This document shows, in pieces, positions 52,292 to 60,804 of a stretch of DNA of 64,000 bases (the first letter of the stretch is position 1; each line of letters opens with the position of its first letter). The position numbers and the translations under genes were made by a program. Source of the DNA: Clostridiales bacterium. GTDB taxonomy: Bacteria; Bacillota; Clostridia; Oscillospirales; Acutalibacteraceae. The stretch is taken from the NCBI GenBank assembly GCA_024690965.1, contig JAILOG010000007.1, positions 32,498-96,497 on the forward strand, given 5' to 3'. Below the pieces are notes generated by a model, which saw only the letters and a list, made by a program, of their open reading frames with translations, searched no databases and was not told the origin of the DNA.

Positions 52292-53281
52292 GTGAATAAG
52301 GAAACCAAAAATACGGTCACAAGAACCGCAAAAACAAATAACAATATTGAAAATAAATCAGAAACCACAGAAATCAAAACAGCAGTTATGACAACCCCAA
52401 AGCCGAAATCACTTATCATCAAGCTTGAGGATTTGATACCGTTTAAGAATCATCCGTACAAGGTAATTGAAAATGAAAGTTTGATCGAACTGACCGAAAG
52501 CATTGCCGCAAACGGTATTCTTAATCCGTTGCTTGTACGACCGGCTGAAAGCGAGAAGGGCAAATACGAGATAATCTCAGGACACCGTCGTTTCTACGCC
52601 GCACAGAAGATAGGCATGAGAAAGGTGCCTTGCACCGTCCACTTCATCGACCGCGACGCCGCCACGGTGATGATGGTCGATTCCAACTGTCAGCGCGTCG
52701 AACTGCTCCCGTCCGAAAAGGCGAAGGCGTACAAGATGAAGATGGATGCAATGAAAAGGCAAGGTAAACGAACGGATTTGAAAGCTGATGGGACTTCGTC
52801 GCCAGTGGCGACAAAGTCTGATACTGCTGAAAGTATCGGTGCAAAGGAGAATATCAGCAGAGACCAAGTTTACCGTTATATACGCCTCAACTACCTTGTC
52901 CCCGAACTCTTACAATTCGTTGACGAGGGCAAGATCGGTATGCGTCCAGCCGTTGAAATGTCGTATCTCGATGAAGAAGTACAGCGTGACATCGTTGACT
53001 GCATTGATGAAAGCGGAGGCGAGATATTCCCGTCCCATGCGCAGACAAGGCGTATTCGTGAGATAGCGGCAGCCAAAGGCAAAATCTCCTATGTTGAAGT
53101 TAAAGCTATTATTGAAGAAAAGAAACCCAATCAGACAGAAAAGGTAAAAATTCCCACGGATGAGTTAATTAAACGCATTGGTAAAAATATGACCGATGAT
53201 GAATTTATCAAGTATCTGTATAAAGCTGTCGAATGTTACAAGCAATATCTTGCCAGACAGCGTGACAGAGATGCAAGGTAA
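52292..53281 (+). CDS. ParB/RepB-like partition family protein, element B
   Basis: 329 aa from GTG 52292 (AAAAGGAGGG upstream). ParB core: IKLEDLIPFKNHPYKV, GILNPLLVRPAE, ISGHRRFYAAQKIGMRKVP, then the helix-turn-helix NISRDQVYRYIRLNYLVPELLQF. Near-identical to the element A protein through this region, different at the C-terminus. No ParA partner is present. Confidence 0.8.
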   Translation: MNKETKNTVTRTAKTNNNIENKSETTEIKTAVMTTPKPKSLIIKLEDLIPFKNHPYKVIENESLIELTESIAANGILNPLLVRPAESEKGKYEIISGHRRFYAAQKIGMRKVPCTVHFIDRDAATVMMVDSNCQRVELLPSEKAKAYKMKMDAMKRQGKRTDLKADGTSSPVATKSDTAESIGAKENISRDQVYRYIRLNYLVPELLQFVDEGKIGMRPAVEMSYLDEEVQRDIVDCIDESGGEIFPSHAQTRRIREIAAAKGKISYVEVKAIIEEKKPNQTEKVKIPTDELIKRIGKNMTDDEFIKYLYKAVECYKQYLARQRDRDAR

Positions 53282-53293
53282 GGAGGGTTGCGC

Positions 53294-53524
53294 ATGGAAA
53301 TACAAAATCGCACATTTGAACAAAATCTAACTATGAGTAAAATATTAAGCAACGAGGATCCCAAATATGTGTTTGCGGCACTGAAATTGATTGAGCGGCT
53401 CTATCACGATAAGCTTATTTCAGAGCGTGTTTTCAGAAATATTTTGAACGATTGCGCCGACATTGTTGACCTGTCGCAATTCGTAATATATGAGGGTGAA
53501 GGGAAGGAGGAAAATAATGTTTGA
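53294..53524 (+). CDS. Small conserved protein preceding the recombinase, element B
   Basis: 76 aa; TMSKILSNEDPKYVFAALKLIERLYH and FRNILNDCADIVDLSQF match the element A gene at 36223. ATG 53294 follows AAGGAGGG. It overlaps the recombinase start. Candidate recombination directionality factor by position and conservation only. Confidence 0.6.
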   Translation: MEIQNRTFEQNLTMSKILSNEDPKYVFAALKLIERLYHDKLISERVFRNILNDCADIVDLSQFVIYEGEGKEENNV

Positions 53525-55259
53525 TGACATTGGGAAACGACGAATCGTGATATATGCTCGTGTGTCCACCGAACATAAGGAACAGCTGGACGCCCTTGAA
53601 AATCAGCTTGATTGGTACAAGCCGATTCTTGCGCTAAAGCCGGAATGGGAGCTTGTAAATCGGTATATCGACAAGGGCATCACCGGCACTTCGGCGGAGA
53701 AGCGACCGCAATTTATGCAGATGATTCGGGACGCTAAAGAGCGCAAGTTCGATATGATTATCACCCGTGAGGTTTCTCGTTTTGCACGAAACACAGTGGA
53801 CACACTTCAGTATACGCGTATGCTGAAGGAATACGGTGTGGAAGTCTTCTTTATCAACGACAATATCCGCACCTGCGACTGTGACGGTGAGCTTCGGCTC
53901 ACCATCATGGCGACGCTTGCACAGGATGAAAGCCGAAAAACTTCCGTTCGTGTTAAAAGCGGCTTGCAAACCTCTATGAACAACGGTGTGTTTTTCGGCA
54001 ACGGTAATATTCTCGGATACGACCGAATCGAAACCCGTATCGGCAATGAGAAAAATGTAGAATTCCGTCAAAACCCCGAACAGAGTAAGACCGTGCGAAT
54101 GATCTATGATATGTATCTGCGCGGTGACGGGCTTACAAAAATCAAATATCAGCTGGAACAAGCGGGGCGGCTGACCGCAACGGGAAAAACCAAATGGTTT
54201 GAAACGGTCATCTCTAATGTGCTTAAAAACTCCTTTTACTGCGGAATAATCACCTATCACAAGGAGTTTACGCCCGATTATTTGAAGCAAAAGAAAATCA
54301 AAAACTACGGCGAGGTAGAGTTTACGCAGGTACAGGGACGGCACGAGCCCATCGTCACCGTAGAAGAATATGAAAGGGTACAGAGAATTATGGCATCAAA
54401 GAAGCAAGAACTTAAAAATGTAAAAACCGGCAGACAGACGCCGGCAACGAAAGGAAAACTCCCTCGAAAGGATATATGGAGCAAATTGCTTGTATGCTCC
54501 TGCGGACACACATTCAGCAAGCGAGTATGGACGAGAAAAAACGGAGTGTCTAATCCCGCTTACCTTTGCTACGGACAGATACGCACAGGCTCGTATCAAA
54601 CGAGAAAAAACAAAGGGCTTTCACTTGAAGGAATATGCGACACACCGATGATACCGGGGTGGAAGCTGCAAATGATGGCAAATATCATCTTTAGAGATTT
54701 TCTCAACAACAAACAGCATGTTTTGGAGATAGCAAACTCTTTGTTGCGCGCACATGTTCCCGATGATGATAATGAGCAGGATAGAGAGAGGCTTCTTGAA
54801 GATAAAAAAGCGGAGCTCATGCGTCTTCAGCACAAACGTGAAAATCTCGTTGATATGCGAGCGGATGATCTTATATCAAAAGAAGAGTTCCAGAAGCGTG
54901 TAACACCAATTGACAATGAAATCGGACTGGCGTATAATGCTGTTAAGGAGTTAGAGTGCCAACAGCATCCTGAAACAGAAGTAGTCAATTACGAAGAAAA
55001 ACTGACGGTTTTGCAGTACGCTTTGGAGCGATACACCGACTTTGACAAGCAAGATGACGTTCCACCGGAGGTGATTGAGGCATTTGTAGAAAAAATCGTT
55101 GCCTCAAAGGATGGCTTCGAATGGTATCTGCGTTTCGACGGTGATCCGAACGATCCGCTGAAATGCTCTTTTGACGGTAAACGCCGAGAAAAAGCGACGC
55201 TGAGCATTGCAGGGAAGATTTTTCCTACGCAGGATATCAGCGACGCAGGCGGCGATTAA
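53517..55259 (+). CDS. Large serine recombinase, element B
   Basis: 580 aa. IVIYARVSTEHKEQL (Ser17), KGITGTSAEKRPQF, TREVSRFARNTVDTL, QDESRKTSVRVKSG; zinc-ribbon cysteines LLVCSCGHTF and GICDTPMI; coiled coil about 430-470. It is clearly paralogous to the element A enzyme, but its frame runs into TAA inside the att core (DAGGD, stop), one base out of register with the tail that follows. ATG 53517 follows GGAGGAAAATA. It may still be active without the tail, or carry a 3' frameshift. Confidence 0.93.
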   Translation: MFDDIGKRRIVIYARVSTEHKEQLDALENQLDWYKPILALKPEWELVNRYIDKGITGTSAEKRPQFMQMIRDAKERKFDMIITREVSRFARNTVDTLQYTRMLKEYGVEVFFINDNIRTCDCDGELRLTIMATLAQDESRKTSVRVKSGLQTSMNNGVFFGNGNILGYDRIETRIGNEKNVEFRQNPEQSKTVRMIYDMYLRGDGLTKIKYQLEQAGRLTATGKTKWFETVISNVLKNSFYCGIITYHKEFTPDYLKQKKIKNYGEVEFTQVQGRHEPIVTVEEYERVQRIMASKKQELKNVKTGRQTPATKGKLPRKDIWSKLLVCSCGHTFSKRVWTRKNGVSNPAYLCYGQIRTGSYQTRKNKGLSLEGICDTPMIPGWKLQMMANIIFRDFLNNKQHVLEIANSLLRAHVPDDDNEQDRERLLEDKKAELMRLQHKRENLVDMRADDLISKEEFQKRVTPIDNEIGLAYNAVKELECQQHPETEVVNYEEKLTVLQYALERYTDFDKQDDVPPEVIEAFVEKIVASKDGFEWYLRFDGDPNDPLKCSFDGKRREKATLSIAGKIFPTQDISDAGGD

Positions 55260-55264
55260 GGAGC
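55240..55264 (+). repeat. Attachment site at the right end of element B
   Basis: CAGGCGGCGATTAAGG (55246-55261) as at 38129. In the PPDK frame it encodes TQAAIKEQGK and stop, the same tail as intact PPDK except Gly to Glu. Confidence 0.75.
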
Positions 55265-55411
55265 AGGGGAAATAATTCCAAAAAGCCCCTTAAAATCGCC
55301 GAACTGACCGTCGATGAAGCCTACGCCCGCGAGTTTGTGAGAACCGCACCGAGCGTACACCACTTCAAGACGAGTCAGTGGAAAGATATCAGGATTGATA
55401 TTCTAATTTAA
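55248..55411 (+). other. Second copy of the recombinase C-terminal tail
   Basis: Reads RSRGNNSKKPLKIAELTVDE to WKDIRIDILI and stop at 55411. Compared with 15723-15887, from KIAEL onwards about nine codon differences are synonymous and two are conservative (Ile/Thr, Lys/Arg). It marks the left end of another element or its remnant to the right of element B. Confidence 0.6.
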
Positions 55412-55429
55412 AATGATTTTAAGAAAATT

Positions 55430-55455
55430 CCCTCTGTCGGGTAACCGGCAGGGGG
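55430..55455 (+). terminator. Conserved hairpin after the second tail
   Basis: CCCTCTGTCGG-GTAA-CCGGCAGGGGG, equivalent to 15907-15932. Confidence 0.55.
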
Positions 55456-55549
55456 AGTTTGATGTATTATTGCGTATTATGTAAATGCTTCCTTTACATG
55501 CTATATACTTGTAAAAGAGATGATATATTATAATTGATGCATTTGCAGA

Positions 55550-56467
55550 TTAATCACGACTATACAGCAAAGTTTTTTTGAATTCATCTGAATTAGCAAA
55601 TTGCTGAATCTCAAATGCTCTAACTGCAAGAAGCGGATGGGTACAACCTTTTGTAAGCCAGAATTCCAGTGCTTTGTTGATTTTATTCTCTTTAGTTAAT
55701 TCAATATATTTTTCTGACTGCTCAACAAATAAATCTCGGTTAATTTCAGAATCAATATGTGTTGTTCCTCCAGCAAGACGCATCATACACTCTAACACGG
55801 GCTTTGCGCTTCCACAACATATCGTTGCAATTCTGTCTGCTGAAATCTCACTGCATCTCTGCCAATGGTAATATGCCAATTCTAGAGATGATTCTATTGT
55901 GGTAGTAACTATTCCACCTACAAACGACTTGCTTAATGCATTACCAATTTTTTCAATACCGTATGAACCACCGTGTAGTATAAAATCACCAATAGTAAGA
56001 TACAAGACATGATTGCAAGCAATATGACCGCATTCATGTGCAAGAACGGCATATATTTCATCGTCTTCTAAGCATTCCAGTAGACCAGAATTAATTGTAA
56101 TAGAAAACTTTTCTGTTCCATATGTATATGCATTTGGTTCTCTGTCAAGCTCTAAATATAAATCGGGCATATCAATTCCAATTTTACAACAGATACTTTT
56201 TACCATCCTATATATATTTGGAAGCTGATCTTCGGTAATTTGTATTTTACTCGACATATCTATAATGCGTCTTTGGGGTTCGTTCATCAGTGACAATAAC
56301 TTACTACATATTTTATCAAACAAAGGAATAGCTTGCAGAGATTTTAATGCCATTCTATCAGTATTATGAATATATAATTGACTATCAATAGGTGTAACAG
56401 TACTTAAATTTCTCTTGATTGTTTTATTGCTCCATCTTTTTGCACAATACTTTCTGTAAATTGACAT
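55550..56467 (-). CDS. M48-type zinc metallopeptidase
   Basis: 305 aa from ATG 56467, behind TAGGAGGACAGC on the minus strand. The active site is VLAHECGHIACNH (HExxH) with the distal EISADRIA glutamate region, as in M48 peptidases and anti-sigma/ImmA-like relatives. TYGTEKFSITINSGLLECL precedes it. Possible membrane-skimming helices occur after the active site (IVTTTIESSLELAYYH). It is divergent from the tnpV gene and lies in the element-debris zone; target unknown. Confidence 0.75.
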   Translation of the reverse strand: MSIYRKYCAKRWSNKTIKRNLSTVTPIDSQLYIHNTDRMALKSLQAIPLFDKICSKLLSLMNEPQRRIIDMSSKIQITEDQLPNIYRMVKSICCKIGIDMPDLYLELDREPNAYTYGTEKFSITINSGLLECLEDDEIYAVLAHECGHIACNHVLYLTIGDFILHGGSYGIEKIGNALSKSFVGGIVTTTIESSLELAYYHWQRCSEISADRIATICCGSAKPVLECMMRLAGGTTHIDSEINRDLFVEQSEKYIELTKENKINKALEFWLTKGCTHPLLAVRAFEIQQFANSDEFKKTLLYSRD

Positions 56468-56618
56468 AAACGCTGTCCTCCTAAAACAAATTTCGACAGT
56501 ACTTAACTTGACAACAGTATACATGATTGTTATATCAATGTCAATGATTAGTAAAAATCGCACATTTTTTAAAATACCTCATCTGCGGTACAATGGTATC
56601 GCAAAGGAGGTATTGCAT

Positions 56619-56915
56619 ATGAAAGATAATTTAAAAACCGTAGGAATGTTCGGGCAACTGCATTATCAGCACTTGAAGCAAACAAAACCAAGCATTATAG
56701 GTGTCATGCGAATGAACAAGAATCTTATTTCCTATCTGCAAGCCGTGGACGCACAGGCTAATGAAATGCTTTTTCAGTTGGTAAAGCAAATTTCCAAACA
56801 GGAAGGCGTTACCGAAGAGCTGAAGCGCCGCGATCAAATGGCATGGATAGGCGCAATGAACAACATCCATGCTCGTGCAAAGGAAATCGTTATGAACGAG
56901 GTGATCTTGATATGA
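56619..56915 (+). CDS. tnpV: TnpV family protein, second copy
   Basis: 98 aa, about nine residues different from the copy at 17923, with the same leader (GGTACAATGGTATCGCAAAG) and ribosome site. It overlaps the DUF6809 gene by ATGA. Confidence 0.8.
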   Translation: MKDNLKTVGMFGQLHYQHLKQTKPSIIGVMRMNKNLISYLQAVDAQANEMLFQLVKQISKQEGVTEELKRRDQMAWIGAMNNIHARAKEIVMNEVILI

Positions 56916-57181
56916 CTGTGCTCGAAAATTTGTGGTATGGTAATATCATACCGTGGGAAATGTTTGTGCGAAATGATCCGCAATTAAAAAGCTTGCTTTC
57001 TCATACGAGTAAGGATTACGACAAATTGACCGCTGATTTTACAGAGAAACAAAAAGAAATGCTCGAAAAGTATAAGGGCACGCTCTGTGAAATGAACTCT
57101 TATACGGAGCAATCAGCTTTTAAGTACGGGTTTTCGCTTGGGGTTCGGTTAATAGTTGAAAGCGTAATGACAGAAATATAA
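56912..57181 (+). CDS. DUF6809-type small protein, third copy
   Basis: 89 aa; the N-terminus (MTVLENLWYGNIIPWEMFVRND) follows the 18216 type, the C-terminus (FSLGVRLIVESVMTEI) matches the 60353 copy. Coupled to tnpV. Function unknown. Confidence 0.75.
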   Translation: MTVLENLWYGNIIPWEMFVRNDPQLKSLLSHTSKDYDKLTADFTEKQKEMLEKYKGTLCEMNSYTEQSAFKYGFSLGVRLIVESVMTEI

Positions 57182-57217
57182 TTTTGCAAACCGATTTGTT
57201 TTGAGTTTTACAATTTA

Positions 57218-57246
57218 TTGACAATTTATACAGAGAATTGTATAAT
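57218..57246 (+). promoter_or_regulatory. Strong promoter of the MBOAT operon
   Basis: Consensus TTGACA (57218-57223) and TATAAT (57241-57246) with 17 nt between, 70 nt upstream of the start codon. Confidence 0.85.
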
Positions 57247-57315
57247 CGTTGCAGTGTTACACTTAGATGAAAGGCATTAAATTTGTGTTATGTTATTTAA
57301 TATTCGGAGGTTATT

Positions 57316-58710
57316 ATGTCCTTTACCGCAAATCTATTTATAACGGTTTTTTTGCCTGTAGTATTTGGATTTGTGTTTTTGTTCAGAAAGCACATTAAAC
57401 GCCAAAACGTATTTTTATTGATAAGCAATATAGTTTTTCTTTTGTTTGGCGGTGTAGGAGGCGTTTTACTTTTATACCTGACTTGTGTAGTTGATTACAT
57501 CGTATTTAAGCAAATAAGAAAATACGAAAAAGCAAAATTATCAAATGTATTTTTTGTTGCAGGTGTGGTTTTAAACCTTATTCCGCTACTTCTGTTCAAA
57601 TACACGGGTTTTGTTATCGCCTCGGTTAATTCTCTTTTTAATATAGGTATTGTTATACCTCAGTGGAGTATTCCGGTGGGTATTTCGTTTTATACGTTTC
57701 AATCTGTTTCGCTGTTAGCAGATATAAAAACAAAGAAAATTTCTTATCAGCCAAAACTATTTGATGTATGCTTTTATTTGTCGTTTTTTACTACCACAAC
57801 ATCAGGACCGATAGTACGCTTTGATAGTATCCACGCACAGCTGAATGAAAGGAATATAACTTCCGAGGGAATTAACAAAGGGCTTACACGGTTTGTTACG
57901 GGCCTAGGCAAAAAGGTTTTGCTATCAAATAATTTAGCATTGTTTGTCGAAGATGTTTTTTCGTCCGTTGCCGATCAAAATTTATCTGTTGCAACCTATT
58001 GGCTGGGTTCCATAGCTTTTACATTACAGCTGTATCTTGATTTTTCAGGATATTCCGATATGGCTATAGGTATAGCAAATGTTCTCGGCTTCAATATACC
58101 TGAAAACTTTAATTACCCTTATATCGCAAAAAGCATAGGAGAATTTTGGAGAAGGTGGCATATTTCGCTTAGTCAGTGGTTTAGGGATTATATATATATT
58201 CCTCTTGGAGGCAATCGAGTATCTGTGCCTAAACACATTGCGAATTTGTTGGTTGTTTGGTGTTTGACGGGAATATGGCACGGCGCAAACTGGACATTTA
58301 TAGTTTGGGGACTTTTATACTTTGTTCTGTTGGTTTTTGAAAAATACTGCATTAAAATAACTGCTTTTGTTAATAACCATTTTATCGGACATATTTATAC
58401 GTTGTTTTTCGTAAACCTTCTTTGGGTGTTTTTCAGAGCAGATTCACTTTCGCAAGCGATGATGTTTATTTACAGAATGTTTGGATTCGGTTCGGAGGCT
58501 GTTCCTGTCGAAATAAGCACAATACATATTATCCCGTTCATTATAATTTCAGCTGTTTGTTGTTTTCCTGTTGCTAAGGTCTTTTCCAAGTATAACGAAA
58601 AGCCTGCATTCGAAATTATTAAAACAGCTTTGTTATGTATAATATTTATAATATCAATTTTTACAATTTCAATTACGTCATTTACACCGTTCATTTACGG
58701 TGCATTCTAA
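57316..58710 (+). CDS. MBOAT family O-acyltransferase (AlgI/DltB/PatA-like)
   Basis: 464 aa with about ten membrane segments. Family signatures: FWRRWHISLSQWFRDYIYIPLGG and the catalytic-His loop TGIWHGANWTFIVWG. It would transfer acyl groups across the membrane to a surface polymer. The next gene, an AlgX/AlgJ-like protein, is the usual extracytoplasmic partner (14-nt gap). No dlt genes are visible, so polysaccharide or peptidoglycan O-acetylation is more likely than teichoic acid alanylation. Confidence 0.9.
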   Translation: MSFTANLFITVFLPVVFGFVFLFRKHIKRQNVFLLISNIVFLLFGGVGGVLLLYLTCVVDYIVFKQIRKYEKAKLSNVFFVAGVVLNLIPLLLFKYTGFVIASVNSLFNIGIVIPQWSIPVGISFYTFQSVSLLADIKTKKISYQPKLFDVCFYLSFFTTTTSGPIVRFDSIHAQLNERNITSEGINKGLTRFVTGLGKKVLLSNNLALFVEDVFSSVADQNLSVATYWLGSIAFTLQLYLDFSGYSDMAIGIANVLGFNIPENFNYPYIAKSIGEFWRRWHISLSQWFRDYIYIPLGGNRVSVPKHIANLLVVWCLTGIWHGANWTFIVWGLLYFVLLVFEKYCIKITAFVNNHFIGHIYTLFFVNLLWVFFRADSLSQAMMFIYRMFGFGSEAVPVEISTIHIIPFIIISAVCCFPVAKVFSKYNEKPAFEIIKTALLCIIFIISIFTISITSFTPFIYGAF

Positions 58711-58723
58711 ATAGGGTGATATT

Positions 58724-59791
58724 ATGATGAACAAAATAAAACAAATTGGTCTTTCTTCCATTTTTATAATAATTATTATGTGTGCAGTGGGTATGTTTGC
58801 TACGGTGAAAACATTAGGGGAAATTTATTCAGACAGCAAAAATTTTGAAAAAGGCCTGCTAAACACGGTATATACTTCAGCGTTATCTTTCTCCGAGAAA
58901 TTTGAAAAAAATGTGCCGCACGGAAGATATATTAATTCAACTTTGTATTTTTTGTCGGGGCTTAATAATTCGGATCAGGTTATCATAGGAAAGGATAACT
59001 GGCTGTTCTATTCTTCGAGGACAGACGGAGATTCGATTGCTGATTATGAGGGCACAAATCGGTTCACCCAAGAGCAATTAGATAAAGCCGCTGATAATAT
59101 GCTCGAAACACAATCCTATTTAAAAGATAAAGGAATAGGTTTTTGCCTTATTACAGCCCCAAATAAAGAGAATGTTTATTACGAATATATGCCACAAAAA
59201 TATCATCACACGGATATTACACGTACGGATAAACTTCTTGATTATTTAATCAAAAGAGGAGTAAATGCCGTAAATCCAAAAAAAGATTTGCTTGAGCTGA
59301 GTGACAAATTCAAAACATATTACAAGCACGATACACATTGGAATGAACTTGGCGCTTATATAGGAACAAAGTGCGTGTTAGATACATTCAATATAAAAAC
59401 TTCCGATATAAAGGAAGATATAATAACACAAGATACAAAGTCTAATGCGGATTTAATTAAAATTGCAGATTTAAGAGGTGTGTTTTCTCCGGATTATGGT
59501 TTGACTACATCAAAAACGCTTCATAATACAGAAAACATAAGCAACACAGATAAAAGAAATATGTTGCACATTCATAATGAAAATCCTCAAACAAACAAAA
59601 CGGTTTTGGTTGTGGGGGATTCTTTCAGAGAAGCTATGGAGCCTAATTTAGGATATGTTTTTAAAAATTTATTTGTGGTTCACAGAAGCGATTATAGTAA
59701 GGATATGATAGACGAAATAAGCCCTGATTATGTTATTCTCGAATTTGTAGAGAGATATTCGGATCAGATAATGCATTTTAAATTATATTAA
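58724..59791 (+). CDS. AlgX/AlgJ-like SGNH-type acetyltransferase partner (DHHW family)
   Basis: 355 aa with one N-terminal membrane anchor (IGLSSIFIIIIMCAVGMFATV). IGKDNWLFYSS opens the domain; TYYKHDTHWNELGAY carries the conserved Asp/His pair; VLVVGDSFREAMEPNL supplies the Ser of an SGNH-like fold. It probably completes acetyl transfer outside the cell with the MBOAT protein. A terminator follows. Confidence 0.85.
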   Translation: MMNKIKQIGLSSIFIIIIMCAVGMFATVKTLGEIYSDSKNFEKGLLNTVYTSALSFSEKFEKNVPHGRYINSTLYFLSGLNNSDQVIIGKDNWLFYSSRTDGDSIADYEGTNRFTQEQLDKAADNMLETQSYLKDKGIGFCLITAPNKENVYYEYMPQKYHHTDITRTDKLLDYLIKRGVNAVNPKKDLLELSDKFKTYYKHDTHWNELGAYIGTKCVLDTFNIKTSDIKEDIITQDTKSNADLIKIADLRGVFSPDYGLTTSKTLHNTENISNTDKRNMLHIHNENPQTNKTVLVVGDSFREAMEPNLGYVFKNLFVVHRSDYSKDMIDEISPDYVILEFVERYSDQIMHFKLY

Positions 59792-59800
59792 TAATTAAAA

Positions 59801-59840
59801 CCCGACTCATTCGAAACTATCCAATTGAGCCGGGTTTTTT
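59801..59840 (+). terminator. Terminator of the MBOAT operon
   Basis: CCCGACTCA and TGAGCCGGG (one mismatch) followed by TTTTTT. Similar to the element B left-end terminator at 38223, including the CCCGACTC start. Confidence 0.85.
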
Positions 59841-59873
59841 ATGTAAGTCTTTAACATTGAACATTTATAAAAC

Positions 59874-60197
59874 TTACAAAGAATCAATATAAATGCTCAG
59901 AAGCTTTAATGCAGTTTCTTTTTCGCTGTTTGAGCACTTGTTTAGTTCGTCTAGTAATTTTTGTTCTGTTATCTCCGAAAGGTCTTCTGCAACAAGTATG
60001 TCATTAGGTGTTACCTTTAATGCCTTGCATATTTTCAGGAAAGTGTCTATCCGCATAGTTACACTTCCTCGTTCAATATCAGCGTAAGTTCGATCTGAAA
60101 CATCTGCTTTTTCAGCCACTTCGGCTTGTGTTAATCCGTTAAGCTTTCTTACCTTATATAAATTACTTCCTATAGTTTTCAAATCACTAACAAGCAT
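59874..60197 (-). CDS. XRE-family regulator
   Basis: 107 aa: GSNLYKVRKLNGLTQAEVAEKADVSDRTYADIERGSVTMRIDTFLKICKAL, a classic helix-turn-helix, with a short C-terminal helical tail. It is divergent from the DUF6809 gene at 60353. TTCCTA...TAGGAA (60235-60261) overlapping the -35 box is a likely operator. Confidence 0.85.
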   Translation of the reverse strand: MLVSDLKTIGSNLYKVRKLNGLTQAEVAEKADVSDRTYADIERGSVTMRIDTFLKICKALKVTPNDILVAEDLSEITEQKLLDELNKCSNSEKETALKLLSIYIDSL

Positions 60198-60247
60198 TAA
60201 ACTTCCTCCAAAAACAAATTATATGAGAATTATACTTCCTAAAACTA

Positions 60248-60276
60248 TTGACAAATAGGAACTAAATATGTATAAC
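60248..60276 (+). promoter_or_regulatory. Promoter facing the DUF6809 gene
   Basis: TTGACA (60248-60253), 17-nt spacer, TATAAC (60271-60276), within the probable operator of the divergent XRE gene. Confidence 0.7.
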
Positions 60277-60352
60277 ATCAGGCAGTAAGGTTCCTGTAAA
60301 GAGATTTCATTTAACTAATTATTAATTATGATTTGTAGGTATTAATTCTAAT

Positions 60353-60622
60353 ATGACAACACTTGAAGATTTATGGCAGGGTAATATAATCCCGTGGGAA
60401 ATGTATGTGAGGGATAATCCGCACCTAAAAAGCTTGCTTTCCATTGCCGGCGAAAACTACGATAAATTAATTGCCGATTTGACGGAAAAGCAAATGGAAA
60501 TACTCGAAAAGTATAAGTATACGCTTTTTGAAATGAATTCTTTTACCGAGCAGGCAGCGTTTAAGTACGGGTTTTCGCTTGGGCTTCGGTTAATAGTTGA
60601 AAGCGTAATGACAGAACTGTAA
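60353..60622 (+). CDS. DUF6809-type small protein, fourth copy
   Basis: 89 aa. The leader (AGGTATTAATTCTAATATG) and first about 70 codons match the copy at 38732; the last about 15 codons match 56912. Together with the divergent XRE gene and the CCCGACTC terminator it repeats the element B left-end arrangement. Confidence 0.75.
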   Translation: MTTLEDLWQGNIIPWEMYVRDNPHLKSLLSIAGENYDKLIADLTEKQMEILEKYKYTLFEMNSFTEQAAFKYGFSLGLRLIVESVMTEL

Positions 60623-60728
60623 TTCTATATAACCATATCAAACACAATGTCAATACAAAACCCCATAAGGGCGATTATATAAATATCAATTGAGCTTCCT
60701 TGCAAAGCTGGTTTTTATACTCTTGTTA

Positions 60729-60757
60729 TTGATACTTTTAATTATAAATGGTATAAT
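60729..60757 (+). promoter_or_regulatory. Promoter of uvrA
   Basis: TTGATA (60729-60734), 17-nt spacer, TATAAT (60752-60757). Confidence 0.8.
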
Positions 60758-60804
60758 AACTAAATAGCGTAATAACTTTTCAGCTTTTGATTGGGAGAAT
60801 GAAA

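Larger units (their letters stand above)
38130..55247 (+). mobile_element. Element B: second integrative element, tandem to A
   Basis: Bounded by att cores at 38123 and 55240. Left end: degenerate recombinase tail, terminator, HTH and DUF6809 genes. Cargo: AbiE and the invertible PLD-helicase/methyltransferase system. Right backbone (about 48.96-55.26 kb) parallels element A but has a 124-codon ORF where A has its relaxase. After the core at 38133 only the first and last bits of a recombinase tail remain (GATATCATAATTGATATT near 38187). Confidence 0.78.
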
